Numbered from the stretch's first letter, positions 19,932 to 29,209 are shown. The stretch: 64,000 nucleotides of DNA from Nocardioides sp. AX2bis (GCF_902506435.1 NZ_LR733215.1:3345543-3409542), one strand, 5' to 3'. The notes: generated from the letters alone by a model not told the origin. Numbers and translations: made by a program.

Positions 19932-21563
19932 ATGAGCCCTTTGAACGATCCAATCGCTGCGACGACGGGCCGCTGGTGGGAGCACGCCGTGGTCTACCAG
20001 GTCTACCCGCGCAGCTTCGCCGACGGTGACGGGGACGGCGTGGGCGACCTGGTCGGCATCACCGACCGGCTGCCCTACCTGCGCGACCTCGGGGTGGACG
20101 CGGTCTGGCTCTCGCCGTTCTACCGCTCCCCGCAGCACGACCACGGCTACGACGTCGCCGACTACCACGACGTCGACCCGCTGTTCGGGGAGCTCGCGGA
20201 CGCCGACGCGATGCTCGCGCGCGCCCACGAGCTGGGTCTCAAGATGATCGTCGACCTGGTCCCCAACCACACCTCGGACGAGCACCGGTGGTTCCAGGCG
20301 GCGCTGGCCGCGGGTCCCGGCAGCCCCGAGCGCGCCCGCTACCTCTTCCGCGAAGGCCGTGGGCCGGGTGGCGACGAGCCGCCGAACAACTGGGCGTCGG
20401 TCTTCGGCGGCGCCGCCTGGACCCGCGTCGAGGAGGCCGACGGCACCCCGGGCCAGTGGTACCTCCACCTCTTCGACTCCACCCAGCCCGACCTCGACTG
20501 GCGCAACCCCGAGGTCGGCGACATGTTCGTCGAGGTGCTCCGGTTCTGGCTCGACCGCGGCGTGGACGGGTTCCGCGTCGACGTGGCGCACGGCCTGGTC
20601 AAGGAGGAGTCCCTGCGCGACCAGGTGCTCGCCGAGGGCGAGGTGCCCGACAGCGAGTCCGTGAACTCCGCCGCCACGGCGTCGATGGTCGAGCGCACGC
20701 TGCGCGACGAGCCGATGTGGGACCAGCCCGAGGTGCACGACGTCTACCGCCGCTGGCACGAGGTGCTCGCGGACTACGACGGCGACCGGATGACGGTGGC
20801 CGAGGCGTGGACCCAGACGCCGGACTCGATGGCCGACTTCGTGCGGCCCGACGAGATGAGCCAGGCCTTCAACTTCGCCTTCCTGCTCGCGCCCTGGGAC
20901 GCCTCCGCCTTCGCCGAGGTCGTCACCGGCTCGATGGACGCCGTCGGTCGCGTCGGCGCGCTGCCGACGTGGGTGCTCAGCAACCACGACGTGGTCCGCC
21001 ACGTCACGCGGTACGGCGGGGGCGCCCTCGGCCTGGACCGGGCCCGCGCCGCGACGCTGGCGATGCTCGCGCTGCCGGGCTCGGCCTACGTCTACCAGGG
21101 CGAGGAGCTCGGCCTGGAGCAGGTCGACGTGGCCCCGGAGCACCGCCAGGACCCGTCCTGGTTCCGCACCGGCGAGGTCGGTCGGGACGGGTGCCGGGTG
21201 CCGGTGCCGTGGTCGGGGGCGGCCCCGCCGTACGGCTTCGGACCGGCCGACGGTCAGCCCTGGCTGCCGCAGCCGGACGACTGGGCCGGTCTGACCGTCG
21301 AGGCGCAGCTGGGCGACCCCGGGTCGACGCTGACCTTCTACCAGGCGGCGCTGGCTGCGCGCCGCGAGCACGCGCGCGACCTGCCGGACGCCGTCGAGGC
21401 CGGTGCCGACGGCGACGTGCTGCGCGTACGACGCGGGGACCTGCTCGTGGTCCTCAACTGCGGGGACACCGCGGTCGACCTGCCCGCGGGCGAGGTGCTG
21501 GTCTCCAGCGGCCCGCTCGACGGGGTGCTGCCGCCGGCGACGACGGCCTGGCTGCGGGTCTGA
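19932..21563 (+). CDS. GH13 alpha-glucosidase / oligo-1,6-glucosidase-like
   Basis: 543 aa. Begins WWEHAVVYQVYPRSFADGDGDG, the GH13 subfamily opening. Conserved region I is DLVPNHTSDEH; region II GFRVDVAH has the nucleophile Asp; region III VAEAWTQ has the acid/base Glu; region IV is LSNHDVVRH. Trehalose synthase and sucrose hydrolases share this fold, but the motif set best suits exo-acting alpha-glucosidases. No signal peptide, so cytoplasmic. Convergent with the MarR gene 23 bp away. Confidence 0.9.
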   Translation: MSPLNDPIAATTGRWWEHAVVYQVYPRSFADGDGDGVGDLVGITDRLPYLRDLGVDAVWLSPFYRSPQHDHGYDVADYHDVDPLFGELADADAMLARAHELGLKMIVDLVPNHTSDEHRWFQAALAAGPGSPERARYLFREGRGPGGDEPPNNWASVFGGAAWTRVEEADGTPGQWYLHLFDSTQPDLDWRNPEVGDMFVEVLRFWLDRGVDGFRVDVAHGLVKEESLRDQVLAEGEVPDSESVNSAATASMVERTLRDEPMWDQPEVHDVYRRWHEVLADYDGDRMTVAEAWTQTPDSMADFVRPDEMSQAFNFAFLLAPWDASAFAEVVTGSMDAVGRVGALPTWVLSNHDVVRHVTRYGGGALGLDRARAATLAMLALPGSAYVYQGEELGLEQVDVAPEHRQDPSWFRTGEVGRDGCRVPVPWSGAAPPYGFGPADGQPWLPQPDDWAGLTVEAQLGDPGSTLTFYQAALAARREHARDLPDAVEAGADGDVLRVRRGDLLVVLNCGDTAVDLPAGEVLVSSGPLDGVLPPATTAWLRV

Positions 21564-21586
21564 CCGGGACCGGGGTCAGGCCCGGG

Positions 21587-22078
21587 TCAGGGTCGCGCCG
21601 CGTCGCGGACGGCGCGTGCCTGCTCCAGGGTCCGGTTGTAGCGGCTGAGGTCGCCCGCGAACCCGGCCAGCTCGTCGTCGTCCCAGGAGCCGAGGACCTC
21701 GTCGAACCACTGGCGACGGTGCTCGTCGACGGCCGACAGGCGTCGGGCGCCGTCCTCGCTGAGCGAGAGCAGCGTGGCCCGGCCGTCGTCGGGGTCGGGG
21801 CTGCGGTCCAGCAGCCCGAGGTCGAGCAGGTGCTGGACGTGGCGGCTGACCGCGCCCTTGTCGAGCTCGAGGTGGTCGGCCACCGTGGCGGCCCGCTGGG
21901 AGCCGTGGTGCTCGAGGTGGGTGAGGATCCAGTACGCCGCCGGCTGCAGGTCCGGGTGCACCTCGCTGGCCCGCTCGGCCACGACCCGCTTGAGACGCCG
22001 GATCAGCGTGGAGAGCTCGCGCTCCAGCGTCCGGGTGGCGGTGGTCCGGTCGGTGCGGTCGGAGGTCCGGGTGCTCAT
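21587..22078 (-). CDS. MarR family transcriptional regulator of the efflux operon
   Basis: 163 aa. Winged helix: LQPAAYWILTHLEHHGSQRAATVADHLELDKGAVSRHVQHLLDLGLL, then wing SPDPDDGRATLLSLSEDGARRL. The ATG overlaps the MFS stop codon by 4 bp (ATGA), so it is the second gene of the operon and translationally coupled. Two GTTG-N7-CAAC palindromes on the operon promoter are its likely operators, giving autoregulation. The ligand is probably a pump substrate, unknown. Confidence 0.92.
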   Translation of the reverse strand: MSTRTSDRTDRTTATRTLERELSTLIRRLKRVVAERASEVHPDLQPAAYWILTHLEHHGSQRAATVADHLELDKGAVSRHVQHLLDLGLLDRSPDPDDGRATLLSLSEDGARRLSAVDEHRRQWFDEVLGSWDDDELAGFAGDLSRYNRTLEQARAVRDAARP

Positions 22079-23850
22079 CGCGGGTCATCCTCCCCGGTGG
22101 AGGAGCGGTGGTGGCCCACCGGGGCGGCGCGGCGCGCGCCGGCCTCCTCGGGGACGTAGCGCGCGGCGTGGGCGGGGCGCGCGTCCTCGACGGACCCGGT
22201 GTCCTCGACGGACCCGGCGACCTCGGCCGCCTCGGCCCGGGCGGTGACCGGGGTCGCGACCGGCTCGTCGTCACGGTCCACGGTGGTGCGCAGCGGCACC
22301 TCCTTGATCGCCAGGATGCACAGCAGCGCGATCGCGGCGAACGGCACGGCGACCAGGAACAGGTGGCCGGTGGCCTCGCCGAAGGCCTGCTGGTAGAGGT
22401 CGCGGACCGGCGCCGGCAGCGTGGTGATGTCCGGGATCGAGCCGTCGCCCTGGCCGGAGGCGTCGATGCCGAGCCGGGCCAGGCCCTCGCTCAGCTTGTC
22501 GCTGACCTGGTGGTTGAGCAGCGCGCCGAGCGCGGAGACGCCGACCGCGCCGCCCATGGAGCGGAAGAACGCGACGGTGGCGCTGGCCGCGCCCATGTCG
22601 GCCTGGGCGGTGTTGTTCTGCACCGCCAGGACGAGGTTCTGCATGGTCGCGCCGATGCCGAGGCCGATCAGCGCCATGAAGCCGCCGATCACCCACAGCG
22701 AGGTGGTGTCGTCGATGGTGCCGAGCAGGGCGAAGCCGACCGTGGTCAGCAGGGCGCCGGCGACCAGGTAGCGCTTCCAGAAGCCGGTGGCGGAGATGAC
22801 GCGGCCGGTGACGATGCTGGTGACCAGCAGGCCGCCGACCATGGCGATGGACATCAGGCCGGCCTCGGTCGGGCTCATCCCGCGGGCCAGCTGGAAGTAC
22901 TGGGAGAGGTAGACGGTGGAGCCGAACATCGCGACGCCGATCATGGCCGAGGCGATCGTGGCCAGGACCGTGGTGCGGTCGCGGAAGAGGCGCAGCGGGA
23001 TGACGGGCTCGGTGGCGACGCAGCCCTCGACGTAGATCGCGCCGGCGATGACGAGCACCCCGACGGCGACGAGCAGGCCGCTGACGGGCGAGACCCAGTC
23101 GTACTGCTGGCCGGCCAGCGAGACCCAGACCAGCAGGATGCTGACGCCGCCGACGATGAGCAGCGCGCCGAGCCAGTCGATGGAGACCTGGCGGGTGATC
23201 CGGGGCAGGTGCAGGCGGCGCTGGAGGACGACGAGCGCCAGGGCCGCGATCGGGATCGGGACGAAGAAGCAGCCGCGCCAGCCCAGGGGGCTGTCGACGA
23301 TGACGCCGCCGATGAGCGGGCCGGAGACGGTGGCCAGCGCGAAGACGGCGCCGATGTAGCCGGAGTAGCGGCCGCGCTCACGGGGGCTGACCATCGAGGC
23401 GATGACGACCTGGACCAGCGCGGTCAGGCCGCCGACGCCGAGGCCCTGGACTGCGCGGGCGCCGATGAGGACCTCCATGGACGGCGCGAACGCCGCGATC
23501 AGGGACCCGATGGTGAAGATGACCAGGGCCGACTGGACCAGGATCTTCTTGTCGTAGAGGTCCGCGAGCTTGCCCCACAGGGGCGTGGTCGCGGTCATCG
23601 TGAGGAGCGTGGCGACGACGACCCAGGTGTAGCCGGTCTGGGTGCCCTCGAGGTCGGCGACGATCCGCGGCAGCGCGTTGGTGACCACGGTGCTGGACAC
23701 CATCGCCACGAACATCGCGAGCAGCAGGCCGCTGAGCGCCTCGAGCACCTCGCGGTGGGTCATCGCCTTCGCGGCCACCACCGGCGCCTCGGGCGCGGTG
23801 GATCCGGAAGCGGGTGGGTCGACCAGCTGGGTCACGTCGTCTCGTCTCAC
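22075..23850 (-). CDS. DHA2-family MFS drug/multidrug transporter
   Basis: About 591 aa from the GTG at 23850 (a GTG at 23835 and a TTG at 23877 are alternatives; the TTG would overlap the promoter). Fourteen-helix EmrB/QacA-type exporter: LSGLLLAMFVAMVSSTVVTN (TM1 motif), GKLADLYDKKILVQ (motif A), GARAVQGLGVGGLTALVQ, and GPLIGGVIVDSPLGWRGCF (motif C). The roughly 70-residue C-terminal tail is hydrophilic and low-complexity. First gene of an operon with marR. Confidence 0.93.
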   Translation of the reverse strand: MRRDDVTQLVDPPASGSTAPEAPVVAAKAMTHREVLEALSGLLLAMFVAMVSSTVVTNALPRIVADLEGTQTGYTWVVVATLLTMTATTPLWGKLADLYDKKILVQSALVIFTIGSLIAAFAPSMEVLIGARAVQGLGVGGLTALVQVVIASMVSPRERGRYSGYIGAVFALATVSGPLIGGVIVDSPLGWRGCFFVPIPIAALALVVLQRRLHLPRITRQVSIDWLGALLIVGGVSILLVWVSLAGQQYDWVSPVSGLLVAVGVLVIAGAIYVEGCVATEPVIPLRLFRDRTTVLATIASAMIGVAMFGSTVYLSQYFQLARGMSPTEAGLMSIAMVGGLLVTSIVTGRVISATGFWKRYLVAGALLTTVGFALLGTIDDTTSLWVIGGFMALIGLGIGATMQNLVLAVQNNTAQADMGAASATVAFFRSMGGAVGVSALGALLNHQVSDKLSEGLARLGIDASGQGDGSIPDITTLPAPVRDLYQQAFGEATGHLFLVAVPFAAIALLCILAIKEVPLRTTVDRDDEPVATPVTARAEAAEVAGSVEDTGSVEDARPAHAARYVPEEAGARRAAPVGHHRSSTGEDDPR

Positions 23851-23863
23851 ATCGGGTGGAAAG

Positions 23864-23878
23864 GTTGCTAGCGGCAAC
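23864..23878. promoter_or_regulatory. MarR operator 1 (GTTG-N7-CAAC)
   Basis: GTTGCTAGCGGCAAC, a palindrome with GTTG/CAAC arms, extended by AA/TT on the outside with one mismatch. It sits over the predicted transcription start, just downstream of the -10 box. A matching site lies 28 bp further upstream. Confidence 0.65.
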
Positions 23879-23905
23879 TTTATTCCAGATGGTTGACGAG
23901 TGCAA
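23877..23905 (-). promoter_or_regulatory. Promoter of the MFS-marR operon
   Basis: On the minus strand, -35 TTGCAC (23905-23900) and -10 TAAAGT (23882-23877) are spaced by 17 bp. The -35 lies inside operator 2 and the -10 abuts operator 1, so a bound repressor would block RNA polymerase. Confidence 0.65.
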
Positions 23906-23906
23906 C
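23892..23906. promoter_or_regulatory. MarR operator 2 (GTTG-N7-CAAC)
   Basis: GTTGACGAGTGCAAC, with flanking TG/CA extending symmetry to 23890-23908. It covers the -35 box of the MFS operon promoter. Same arm sequence and spacing as operator 1. Confidence 0.65.
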
Positions 23907-23938
23907 CAACGAGACGTGGGTCACGGAGGACCCCACGC

Positions 23939-24796
23939 TCAGACCAGCGCGGTCAGGAACTCCGTGCAGCCCACGTCGACGGCGTACGTCGCCAGGTCGT
24001 CGCCGCGGGTGACGCCCCGGTTGGCGATCACGACCGGGGTGCCGGCCTTGGCCGCGCGGCGCACGAACCGCAGCCCGCTCATCACGGTCAGGCTGGAGCC
24101 GACGACCAGCAGCGCACCGTCGTCACCCAGGGAGTCGACGGCGTCGAAGCAGCGCTGCACCCGGGGTGCCGGGACGTTCTCGCCGAAGAAGACGACGTCC
24201 GGCTTGAGCACGCCGCCGCAGGTGGCGCAGCTCGGCACCACGAAGCCCGCGGTGTCGTCGAGGTCGACGTCGCCGTCGGGGCGGGTCTCGACCTCGCCCT
24301 GCGCCTGCGCCCAGCCCGGGTTGAGCGCGTCCATCCGGGCGTGCAGCGCGGCGCGGGGGGTGGTCTCGCGGCAGCCCAGGCAGACCACCTCGGAGATCCG
24401 GCCGTGCAGGGCGACCACGCGGCGCGACCCCGCCCGCTCGTGGAGGCCGTCGACGTTCTGGGTGATCAGCAGGTCCGGGTCGAGCGCGGCCACCGCCCGG
24501 TGCCCGTCGTTGGGCTCGGCGCCGCGCATCCGCCCCCAACCGAGGTGGCTGCGGGCCCAGTAGCGTTGCTGGGCCTCCAGCCCGGAGACGAGCTCCTGGT
24601 AGGTCATCGGGGTCCGCGCCGGCGCGCCGGGGCCGCGGTAGTCCGGGATGCCCGAGTCGGTGGAGAGGCCCGCACCGGTGAGCACCACCAGCCGCCGCCC
24701 GGCGAGCAGGTCGAGCGCCCGGCGCACGTCGGCGGGGTCACCGCTGCGGCGGGCCTCGGTCGGCGCGGTGGCCGCGCCGGGGGTGCGGACGGTCAT
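23939..24796 (-). CDS. SIR2 family NAD-dependent protein deacetylase
   Basis: 285 aa. Rossmann fold with LTGAGLSTDSGIPDYRGPG, TQNVDGLHERAG, and catalytic His in VALHGRISEVVCLGC. Four zinc cysteines in the CLGC and SCATCGG pairs. VVGSSLTVMSGLRFV completes the NAD site. It deacetylates lysines and produces O-acetyl-ADP-ribose. Overlaps the upstream DUF2277 gene by 4 bp (ATGA), indicating coupled translation. Confidence 0.95.
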   Translation of the reverse strand: MTVRTPGAATAPTEARRSGDPADVRRALDLLAGRRLVVLTGAGLSTDSGIPDYRGPGAPARTPMTYQELVSGLEAQQRYWARSHLGWGRMRGAEPNDGHRAVAALDPDLLITQNVDGLHERAGSRRVVALHGRISEVVCLGCRETTPRAALHARMDALNPGWAQAQGEVETRPDGDVDLDDTAGFVVPSCATCGGVLKPDVVFFGENVPAPRVQRCFDAVDSLGDDGALLVVGSSLTVMSGLRFVRRAAKAGTPVVIANRGVTRGDDLATYAVDVGCTEFLTALV

Positions 24797-25062
24797 CGGG
24801 CGTAGCGCACGGCCGCCCGGGCGCGCGCCTTCTCGGCCTCCACCTCGCGGTCCTTCGGGGGAGCGGTGGTCACCAGCGCGTCCAGCAGGTGACGGGTGGC
24901 GTGCGCGACCTCGGCCACCGCGCGGTCGAAGGCGGCCTGGTTGGCCTGGGACGGCTTGGTCGCCCCGCTGACCTTGCGCACGTACTGCAGCGCCGCCGCG
25001 TCGACCTCGTCCTCCGTGGCCGGCGGGGCGAAGTTGTGGAGCGGGCGGATGTTGCGGCACAT
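24793..25062 (-). CDS. DUF2277 family small protein
   Basis: 89 aa starting MCRNIRPLHNFAPPATEDE, the hallmark of DUF2277, and containing AALQYVRKVSGATKPSQANQ. Helical, cytoplasmic, function unknown. First of two genes, coupled to the sirtuin. The Cys and the N-terminal Arg-Asn-Ile signature are strictly kept. Confidence 0.92.
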   Translation of the reverse strand: MCRNIRPLHNFAPPATEDEVDAAALQYVRKVSGATKPSQANQAAFDRAVAEVAHATRHLLDALVTTAPPKDREVEAEKARARAAVRYAR

Positions 25063-25094
25063 GCCGCCAGCGTACGTCGGGGCGCGCCGACGGG

Positions 25095-25754
25095 TCAGGA
25101 GTCGCCGGCCGCCAGCCGGGAGGCGTACTGCGACAGGTCGATCGGCCCGCCCTCGGCCTCGGTCCGGCCCTGGTCGGGCCCCGGGAGGACGTCGGCGAAG
25201 ACGTCGAGCCGCTTCCACGACGGGTACGGCGCCCCGCCGTCGTGGTCCGGGACGTAGGGCGAGCGGTCGGTGCGCTCGTGGCGGTGGACGTAGCGGGCGC
25301 AGTTGACGAAGACGCTGTCGACGCGCACCCGGACCACCGACCGCGACCCGGGCCAGCGCTCCTGCAGCGGGTCGTCGTCGTGCACCGTCGCGGTGCCCTG
25401 CACGCGCAACCGGTGCGGGGTCTCGAGGTCAATCAGGAGCAGGCCCACCTTGGCGGTCTCGGCGACGTTGCCCAGCGAGAGGAACATGCCGTTGCCGTCG
25501 TAGTCCGGGAAGGCCAGCGTGTGCTCGTCGAGGACGGCCAGCACGCCGGGGTCGCCGCCCTTGTAGGACACCGTGGGCTCGCCCCGGCCGTTGACGGTCG
25601 AGAGGAAGAAGAAGTCACGGCCGGCGATGAAGTCGCCGTGCTGGTCCAGGTCGACGACGTCGCTGACGATGGCCGCCTCGAGGCGGTCGGCCAGCCGCTC
25701 GCTGTCGTGCCGGCGTTGGAGGTCGCGCTGCGCGTCGGTGTAGAAGTCGCTCAT
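25095..25754 (-). CDS. Pyridoxamine 5'-phosphate oxidase-family FMN-binding protein
   Basis: 219 aa from the ATG at 25754 (GTG at 25757 directly before it). Split-barrel flavin-binding fold: FFFLSTVNGRGEPTVSYKGG, TLAFPDYDGNGMFLSLGNVAE, and KVGLLLIDLETPHRLRVQGT. This is the YwlG/pdxO-like general stress flavoprotein group rather than true PdxH. Substrate unknown. Separated by 32 bp from the DUF2277 gene, so possibly in the same transcript. Confidence 0.85.
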   Translation of the reverse strand: MSDFYTDAQRDLQRRHDSERLADRLEAAIVSDVVDLDQHGDFIAGRDFFFLSTVNGRGEPTVSYKGGDPGVLAVLDEHTLAFPDYDGNGMFLSLGNVAETAKVGLLLIDLETPHRLRVQGTATVHDDDPLQERWPGSRSVVRVRVDSVFVNCARYVHRHERTDRSPYVPDHDGGAPYPSWKRLDVFADVLPGPDQGRTEAEGGPIDLSQYASRLAAGDS

Positions 25755-25808
25755 CACCGCAGGTCTACCCCGGGACGGTGGGCGCGGGGTTGGTCGTCGC
25801 AGGGTCGG

Positions 25809-27701
25809 TCAGTGCGGGAAGAAGCGCGCACCGTCGCCGGTGACCAGCACGACCCGGTCGTCGGGCAGCGGCACGAGCCGCACCTGGTCGAGGTCGGAGC
25901 CGCGGTCCACCCTGGTCGTCGTGCTGTCCATCCGCCCGCCGCCGAGGGCGAGGGTGGAGACCCAGGCGGTGGGGGAGCGCCACCCGCGCTCGACCACGGT
26001 CAGCACGGTGCGCTCGCGTGGCAGCCAGGTGAGCTGACGCGGGTCGGTCGCGGCGCCGGCCCGGCTGCCCGGGCCGTACCCGACGACGTCGAGGCGACGC
26101 ACGTCGGTGAGGTCGGTGACGTCGAAGAGACCGGCCTGTGCGCCCCACCCGCCGCGGCCCTGGGGGCCCTCGCCGATCCCGACCAGCCGCTGCGAGCCGA
26201 GCGGGTGGAGGTAGGAGGAGAACCCGGGGACCTCGAGCTCGCCGAGCGCCACCGGCCGGGCAGGGTCGCTGAGGTCGACGGTGTGCAGGGGGTCGACCTG
26301 ACGGAAGGTCACCAGCACCGCGAGGTCGTCGAACCACCGCACGGAGGTGAGGTCCTCCTGGCGGCCGATCCCGTCCAGCCGTCCGAGCTCGACCAGCGCG
26401 CCGCCCCGAAGCTCGAGGGTGACCACGGACGTCGCGTCGGCGGTCTCGACGCTGGCCTCCAGGGCCAGGCGCAGGACGCCGTCGTGCTCGTCGAGGGACC
26501 ACCGGTCGGCCAGGACGCCCTCCACCTCGGCGCCACCGGCCGGGGTGGCGGTCGTGCCGTCGAGCGCGAACCCGACGACGTGGGTGGTGCCGGTCATGAG
26601 CGACGGGGCCGGCAGGTCGGCGCCGTCGAGCATCGAGCCGCACCGGTCGAGGCAGCGCACCGCCGACCAGGCGACGTCCGCCGGACCGCCGGTGGCCAGG
26701 AACAGGTGGTCGGCGGACTCGTAGGCCAGGGGCAGCCGTCCCGCGACGGCGACCGCGCCGCCGTCGGCGGCCGGGTCGGCGGCCGTCGTCGCGACCACGG
26801 TCGTGGTGCCGAGCGGCAGGTCGTCCGGCACCGCGACGTCGGCGCAGTCCAGGAACGGCTCCGGGTCGCCGCCGGCCGTGCTGCGCGAGGGCAGCCAGGC
26901 CTCCACCGGGGCCTGGCGCACCAGCTCCTCGTTGGCCTCCTGCGCCGAGGCGCGACCCAGGCTGCCGCCGGGCACCCGGAAGTCGAGCTCGGGCAGCGCG
27001 CTGTCGAGGACGAGTCGGACGACGTCGCCGTGCTGCCGTGCGGAGACGAGGTCGGTGTCGTAGGTGACGTGCTCGGCGACCACCGGAGCGGCGGGGTCGC
27101 TGACGTCGAGGGAGAGGACGTGCGTGCTGCTGTCGTCGTGCGCCAGGACCACGAGCGTGTCGCCGGCGAGGAGGAGCTCGGCACGCCCGAGGGTGGCCGG
27201 GTCCAGCGCGAGGCCGGACAGCGGCAGCCGGGCGGTCTCGCGGACCGCGTCGCCCGACACGTCGGCCAGCACCACCTCACCGTCGTCGGTGCGGGCGAGC
27301 AGTGTGCCGTCGGTCTTCACCGAGTCGGGCTCGTCGACGCCCTCCTCCTGCACGGTGGTGCCGGTCTCGCTGGCCGTCGAGCGGGTCGTGCCGGGGGTGC
27401 CGGGCGCCGTCGCGCCGGCCCGGGCGGCGCTGGCGTCGAGGCCGGCGAGCTCCTCGACCGGGAGCGGACCACGGAGCAGCGGCGACCGCGACGAGCGCAC
27501 CCACCCGCGCGGTCCCACCAGCGGCAGGGCGGCGTCGACGTAGTGGTCGCGCAGGTCCTCGCAGGAGGTGTCCGCGGCCGGCTGCTCCGAGGCGGCGGCG
27601 GGCCGGGGCACCGGGTCGGCCAGGGCGGTCCCGGCGGCGAAGGAGCCGGCGAGGGCGAGCAGGGCGACGGGGACGACGACGAGGCGGGGCGGACGGTGCA
27701 C
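25809..27701 (-). CDS. Secreted beta-propeller domain protein (PF09826-like)
   Basis: 630 aa from the GTG at 27701. Signal peptide PRLVVVPVALLALAGSFAAG. The family hallmark TTVQEEGVDEPDSVKTDG lies near residue 115, followed by repeated blades (VLSLDVSDPAAPVVAEH; VDLSDPARPVALGELEVPG; LFDVTDLTDVRRLDVVG). These extracellular propellers are common in actinomycetes and archaea with unknown role. It shares a 52-bp divergent start region with the oxidoreductase at 27754. Confidence 0.92.
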   Translation of the reverse strand: MHRPPRLVVVPVALLALAGSFAAGTALADPVPRPAAASEQPAADTSCEDLRDHYVDAALPLVGPRGWVRSSRSPLLRGPLPVEELAGLDASAARAGATAPGTPGTTRSTASETGTTVQEEGVDEPDSVKTDGTLLARTDDGEVVLADVSGDAVRETARLPLSGLALDPATLGRAELLLAGDTLVVLAHDDSSTHVLSLDVSDPAAPVVAEHVTYDTDLVSARQHGDVVRLVLDSALPELDFRVPGGSLGRASAQEANEELVRQAPVEAWLPSRSTAGGDPEPFLDCADVAVPDDLPLGTTTVVATTAADPAADGGAVAVAGRLPLAYESADHLFLATGGPADVAWSAVRCLDRCGSMLDGADLPAPSLMTGTTHVVGFALDGTTATPAGGAEVEGVLADRWSLDEHDGVLRLALEASVETADATSVVTLELRGGALVELGRLDGIGRQEDLTSVRWFDDLAVLVTFRQVDPLHTVDLSDPARPVALGELEVPGFSSYLHPLGSQRLVGIGEGPQGRGGWGAQAGLFDVTDLTDVRRLDVVGYGPGSRAGAATDPRQLTWLPRERTVLTVVERGWRSPTAWVSTLALGGGRMDSTTTRVDRGSDLDQVRLVPLPDDRVVLVTGDGARFFPH

Positions 27702-27753
27702 GAGGGTGTGACGTGGGTGGGCGGGTGCCGGTTCCCTCTGCCACGATGCGGGC

Positions 27754-28944
27754 ATGGCTGACACCTCCGGGACATCCGGCACGCGCGCGTACGACCTGGT
27801 CCTCGTCGGGGCGACCGGCTTCACCGGCGGGCTGACCGCGGAGTACCTCGCCCGCAGCGGCCCGTCCGGCCTGCGCTGGGCGCTGGCCGGCCGCAACCCG
27901 GCGAAGCTCGAGGCCGTCCGCGCCCGGCTGGCCCGGATCGACCCGGCGCTGGCCGACCTGGACCTGCTGCCCGCCGACGTCGGCGACCCGGCCTCGCTGG
28001 CCGACCTGGCCCGCCAGGCCCGGGTGGTGGTCACCACCGTCGGGCCCTACCGGCAGTACGGCGAGCCGCTGGTCGCCGCCTGCGCCGAGGCCGGCACCGA
28101 CTACGTCGACCTGACCGGGGAGCCGGAGTTCGTCGACCGGATGTACCTGGCCCACCACCGCACCGCCGAGGCCTCGGGCGCCCGCATCGTGCACGCCTGC
28201 GGCTTCGACTCCGTCCCGCACGACCTCGGGGTGCTCTACACCGTCGAGCAGCTCAAGGCCGCCGGCCCGGTCACCGTCCGCGGGGTCGTCCGCGCCGGCG
28301 GCACGGCCTCCGGCGGCACCTTCCACTCCGCGATGGACGCGATCTCGCGGCCCAAGCAGGCCCGTGACGCCCTCGCCGCCCGCCGCCGCCTCGAGCCCCG
28401 CGACCCCGAGCGCTCCTCGCGCGCGGTCGCCGGCAAGCCCCACCGCGACAAGCTGCTGGGCTACTGGCTGCTGCCGCTGCCCACCATCGACCCCCAGGTG
28501 GTCGCGCGCAGCGGAGCGGCGCTCGAGGCGTACGGCCCGCGGTTCCGCTACAGCCACTACGTCGGCACCAAGACCCTGCGGTACGCCGCCGGTGGCGCTG
28601 CCGGGCTGGCGGCGCTGGTCGCCGGCGCCCAGGTCAAGCCCGTGCGCAACCTGCTCCTCGGCCGGATGAAGCAGGGCGAGGGGCCGGACGAGGCCCGCCG
28701 CGAGAAGTCGTGGTTCACCGTCGACTTCATCGGCGAGGGCGACGGCCGGAGCATCCACACGCGGGTCAGCGGCGGCGACCCCGGCTATGGCGAGACGGCC
28801 GTGATGCTCGCGGAGTCGGCGCTGTGCCTGGCCCTCGACGACAACCCGTCCGTCTCCGGCTGCGTGACGACCGCGCAGGCGATGGGGCACAACCTGACCG
28901 GGCGGCTGCAGGCCGCCGGGATCACTTTCGAGGTCGTGGCCTAG
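27754..28944 (+). CDS. Saccharopine dehydrogenase-family / trans-acting enoyl reductase-like protein
   Basis: 396 aa. Rossmann start YDLVLVGATGFTGGLTAEYL, then VVVTTVGPYRQYGEPLVAAC, DYVDLTGEPEFVDRMYLAHH, and HACGFDSVPHDLGVLYTVEQ, as in the mycobacterial Rv2449c/Rv2953 type. The latter acts with polyketide synthases as a trans-acting enoyl reductase; the substrate here is unknown. The stop overlaps a possible small minus-strand ORF by 4 bp. Confidence 0.92.
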   Translation: MADTSGTSGTRAYDLVLVGATGFTGGLTAEYLARSGPSGLRWALAGRNPAKLEAVRARLARIDPALADLDLLPADVGDPASLADLARQARVVVTTVGPYRQYGEPLVAACAEAGTDYVDLTGEPEFVDRMYLAHHRTAEASGARIVHACGFDSVPHDLGVLYTVEQLKAAGPVTVRGVVRAGGTASGGTFHSAMDAISRPKQARDALAARRRLEPRDPERSSRAVAGKPHRDKLLGYWLLPLPTIDPQVVARSGAALEAYGPRFRYSHYVGTKTLRYAAGGAAGLAALVAGAQVKPVRNLLLGRMKQGEGPDEARREKSWFTVDFIGEGDGRSIHTRVSGGDPGYGETAVMLAESALCLALDDNPSVSGCVTTAQAMGHNLTGRLQAAGITFEVVA

Positions 28945-29045
28945 GGGCCGTCGGGGTCCGGTGGCGCAGCGACCTGGTCGTCGGGACCGGGACCGGGTGC
29001 TGGTTCCTCGGGGGAGAGGTCGTCCTCGGCGGGGAATCGGGGCAT
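28941..29045 (-). CDS. Possible 34-aa acidic, proline-rich protein
   Basis: ATG at 29045 to TAG at 28943-28941, preceded by GAGAGGA about 9 nt upstream. The product starts MPRFPAEDDLSPEEPAPG and is rich in Pro, Asp and Gly. It fills an otherwise empty 265-bp gap and its stop overlaps that of the convergent oxidoreductase. No homologue can be named; it could be random. Confidence 0.35.
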   Translation of the reverse strand: MPRFPAEDDLSPEEPAPGPGPDDQVAAPPDPDGP

Positions 29046-29209
29046 GCGCCGCATCCTCTCGGCCCGGGTGGTCGGCGTGGTCACCCCACGCCGGTCGGTC
29101 GGCCCCGGTCGTGCTCGGGTCGGCCTCGGGCAGCCTTGTGCCGCGCGGGACGATGGGGACGACCTGCCGGGGGCCGACCCGGGAGACCGACCCGGAATCG
29201 AGTACCCCC

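Noticed and set aside
25242..27761. 839-codon open frame opposite the beta-propeller gene
   Set aside because: Antisense shadow of two well-supported minus-strand genes.
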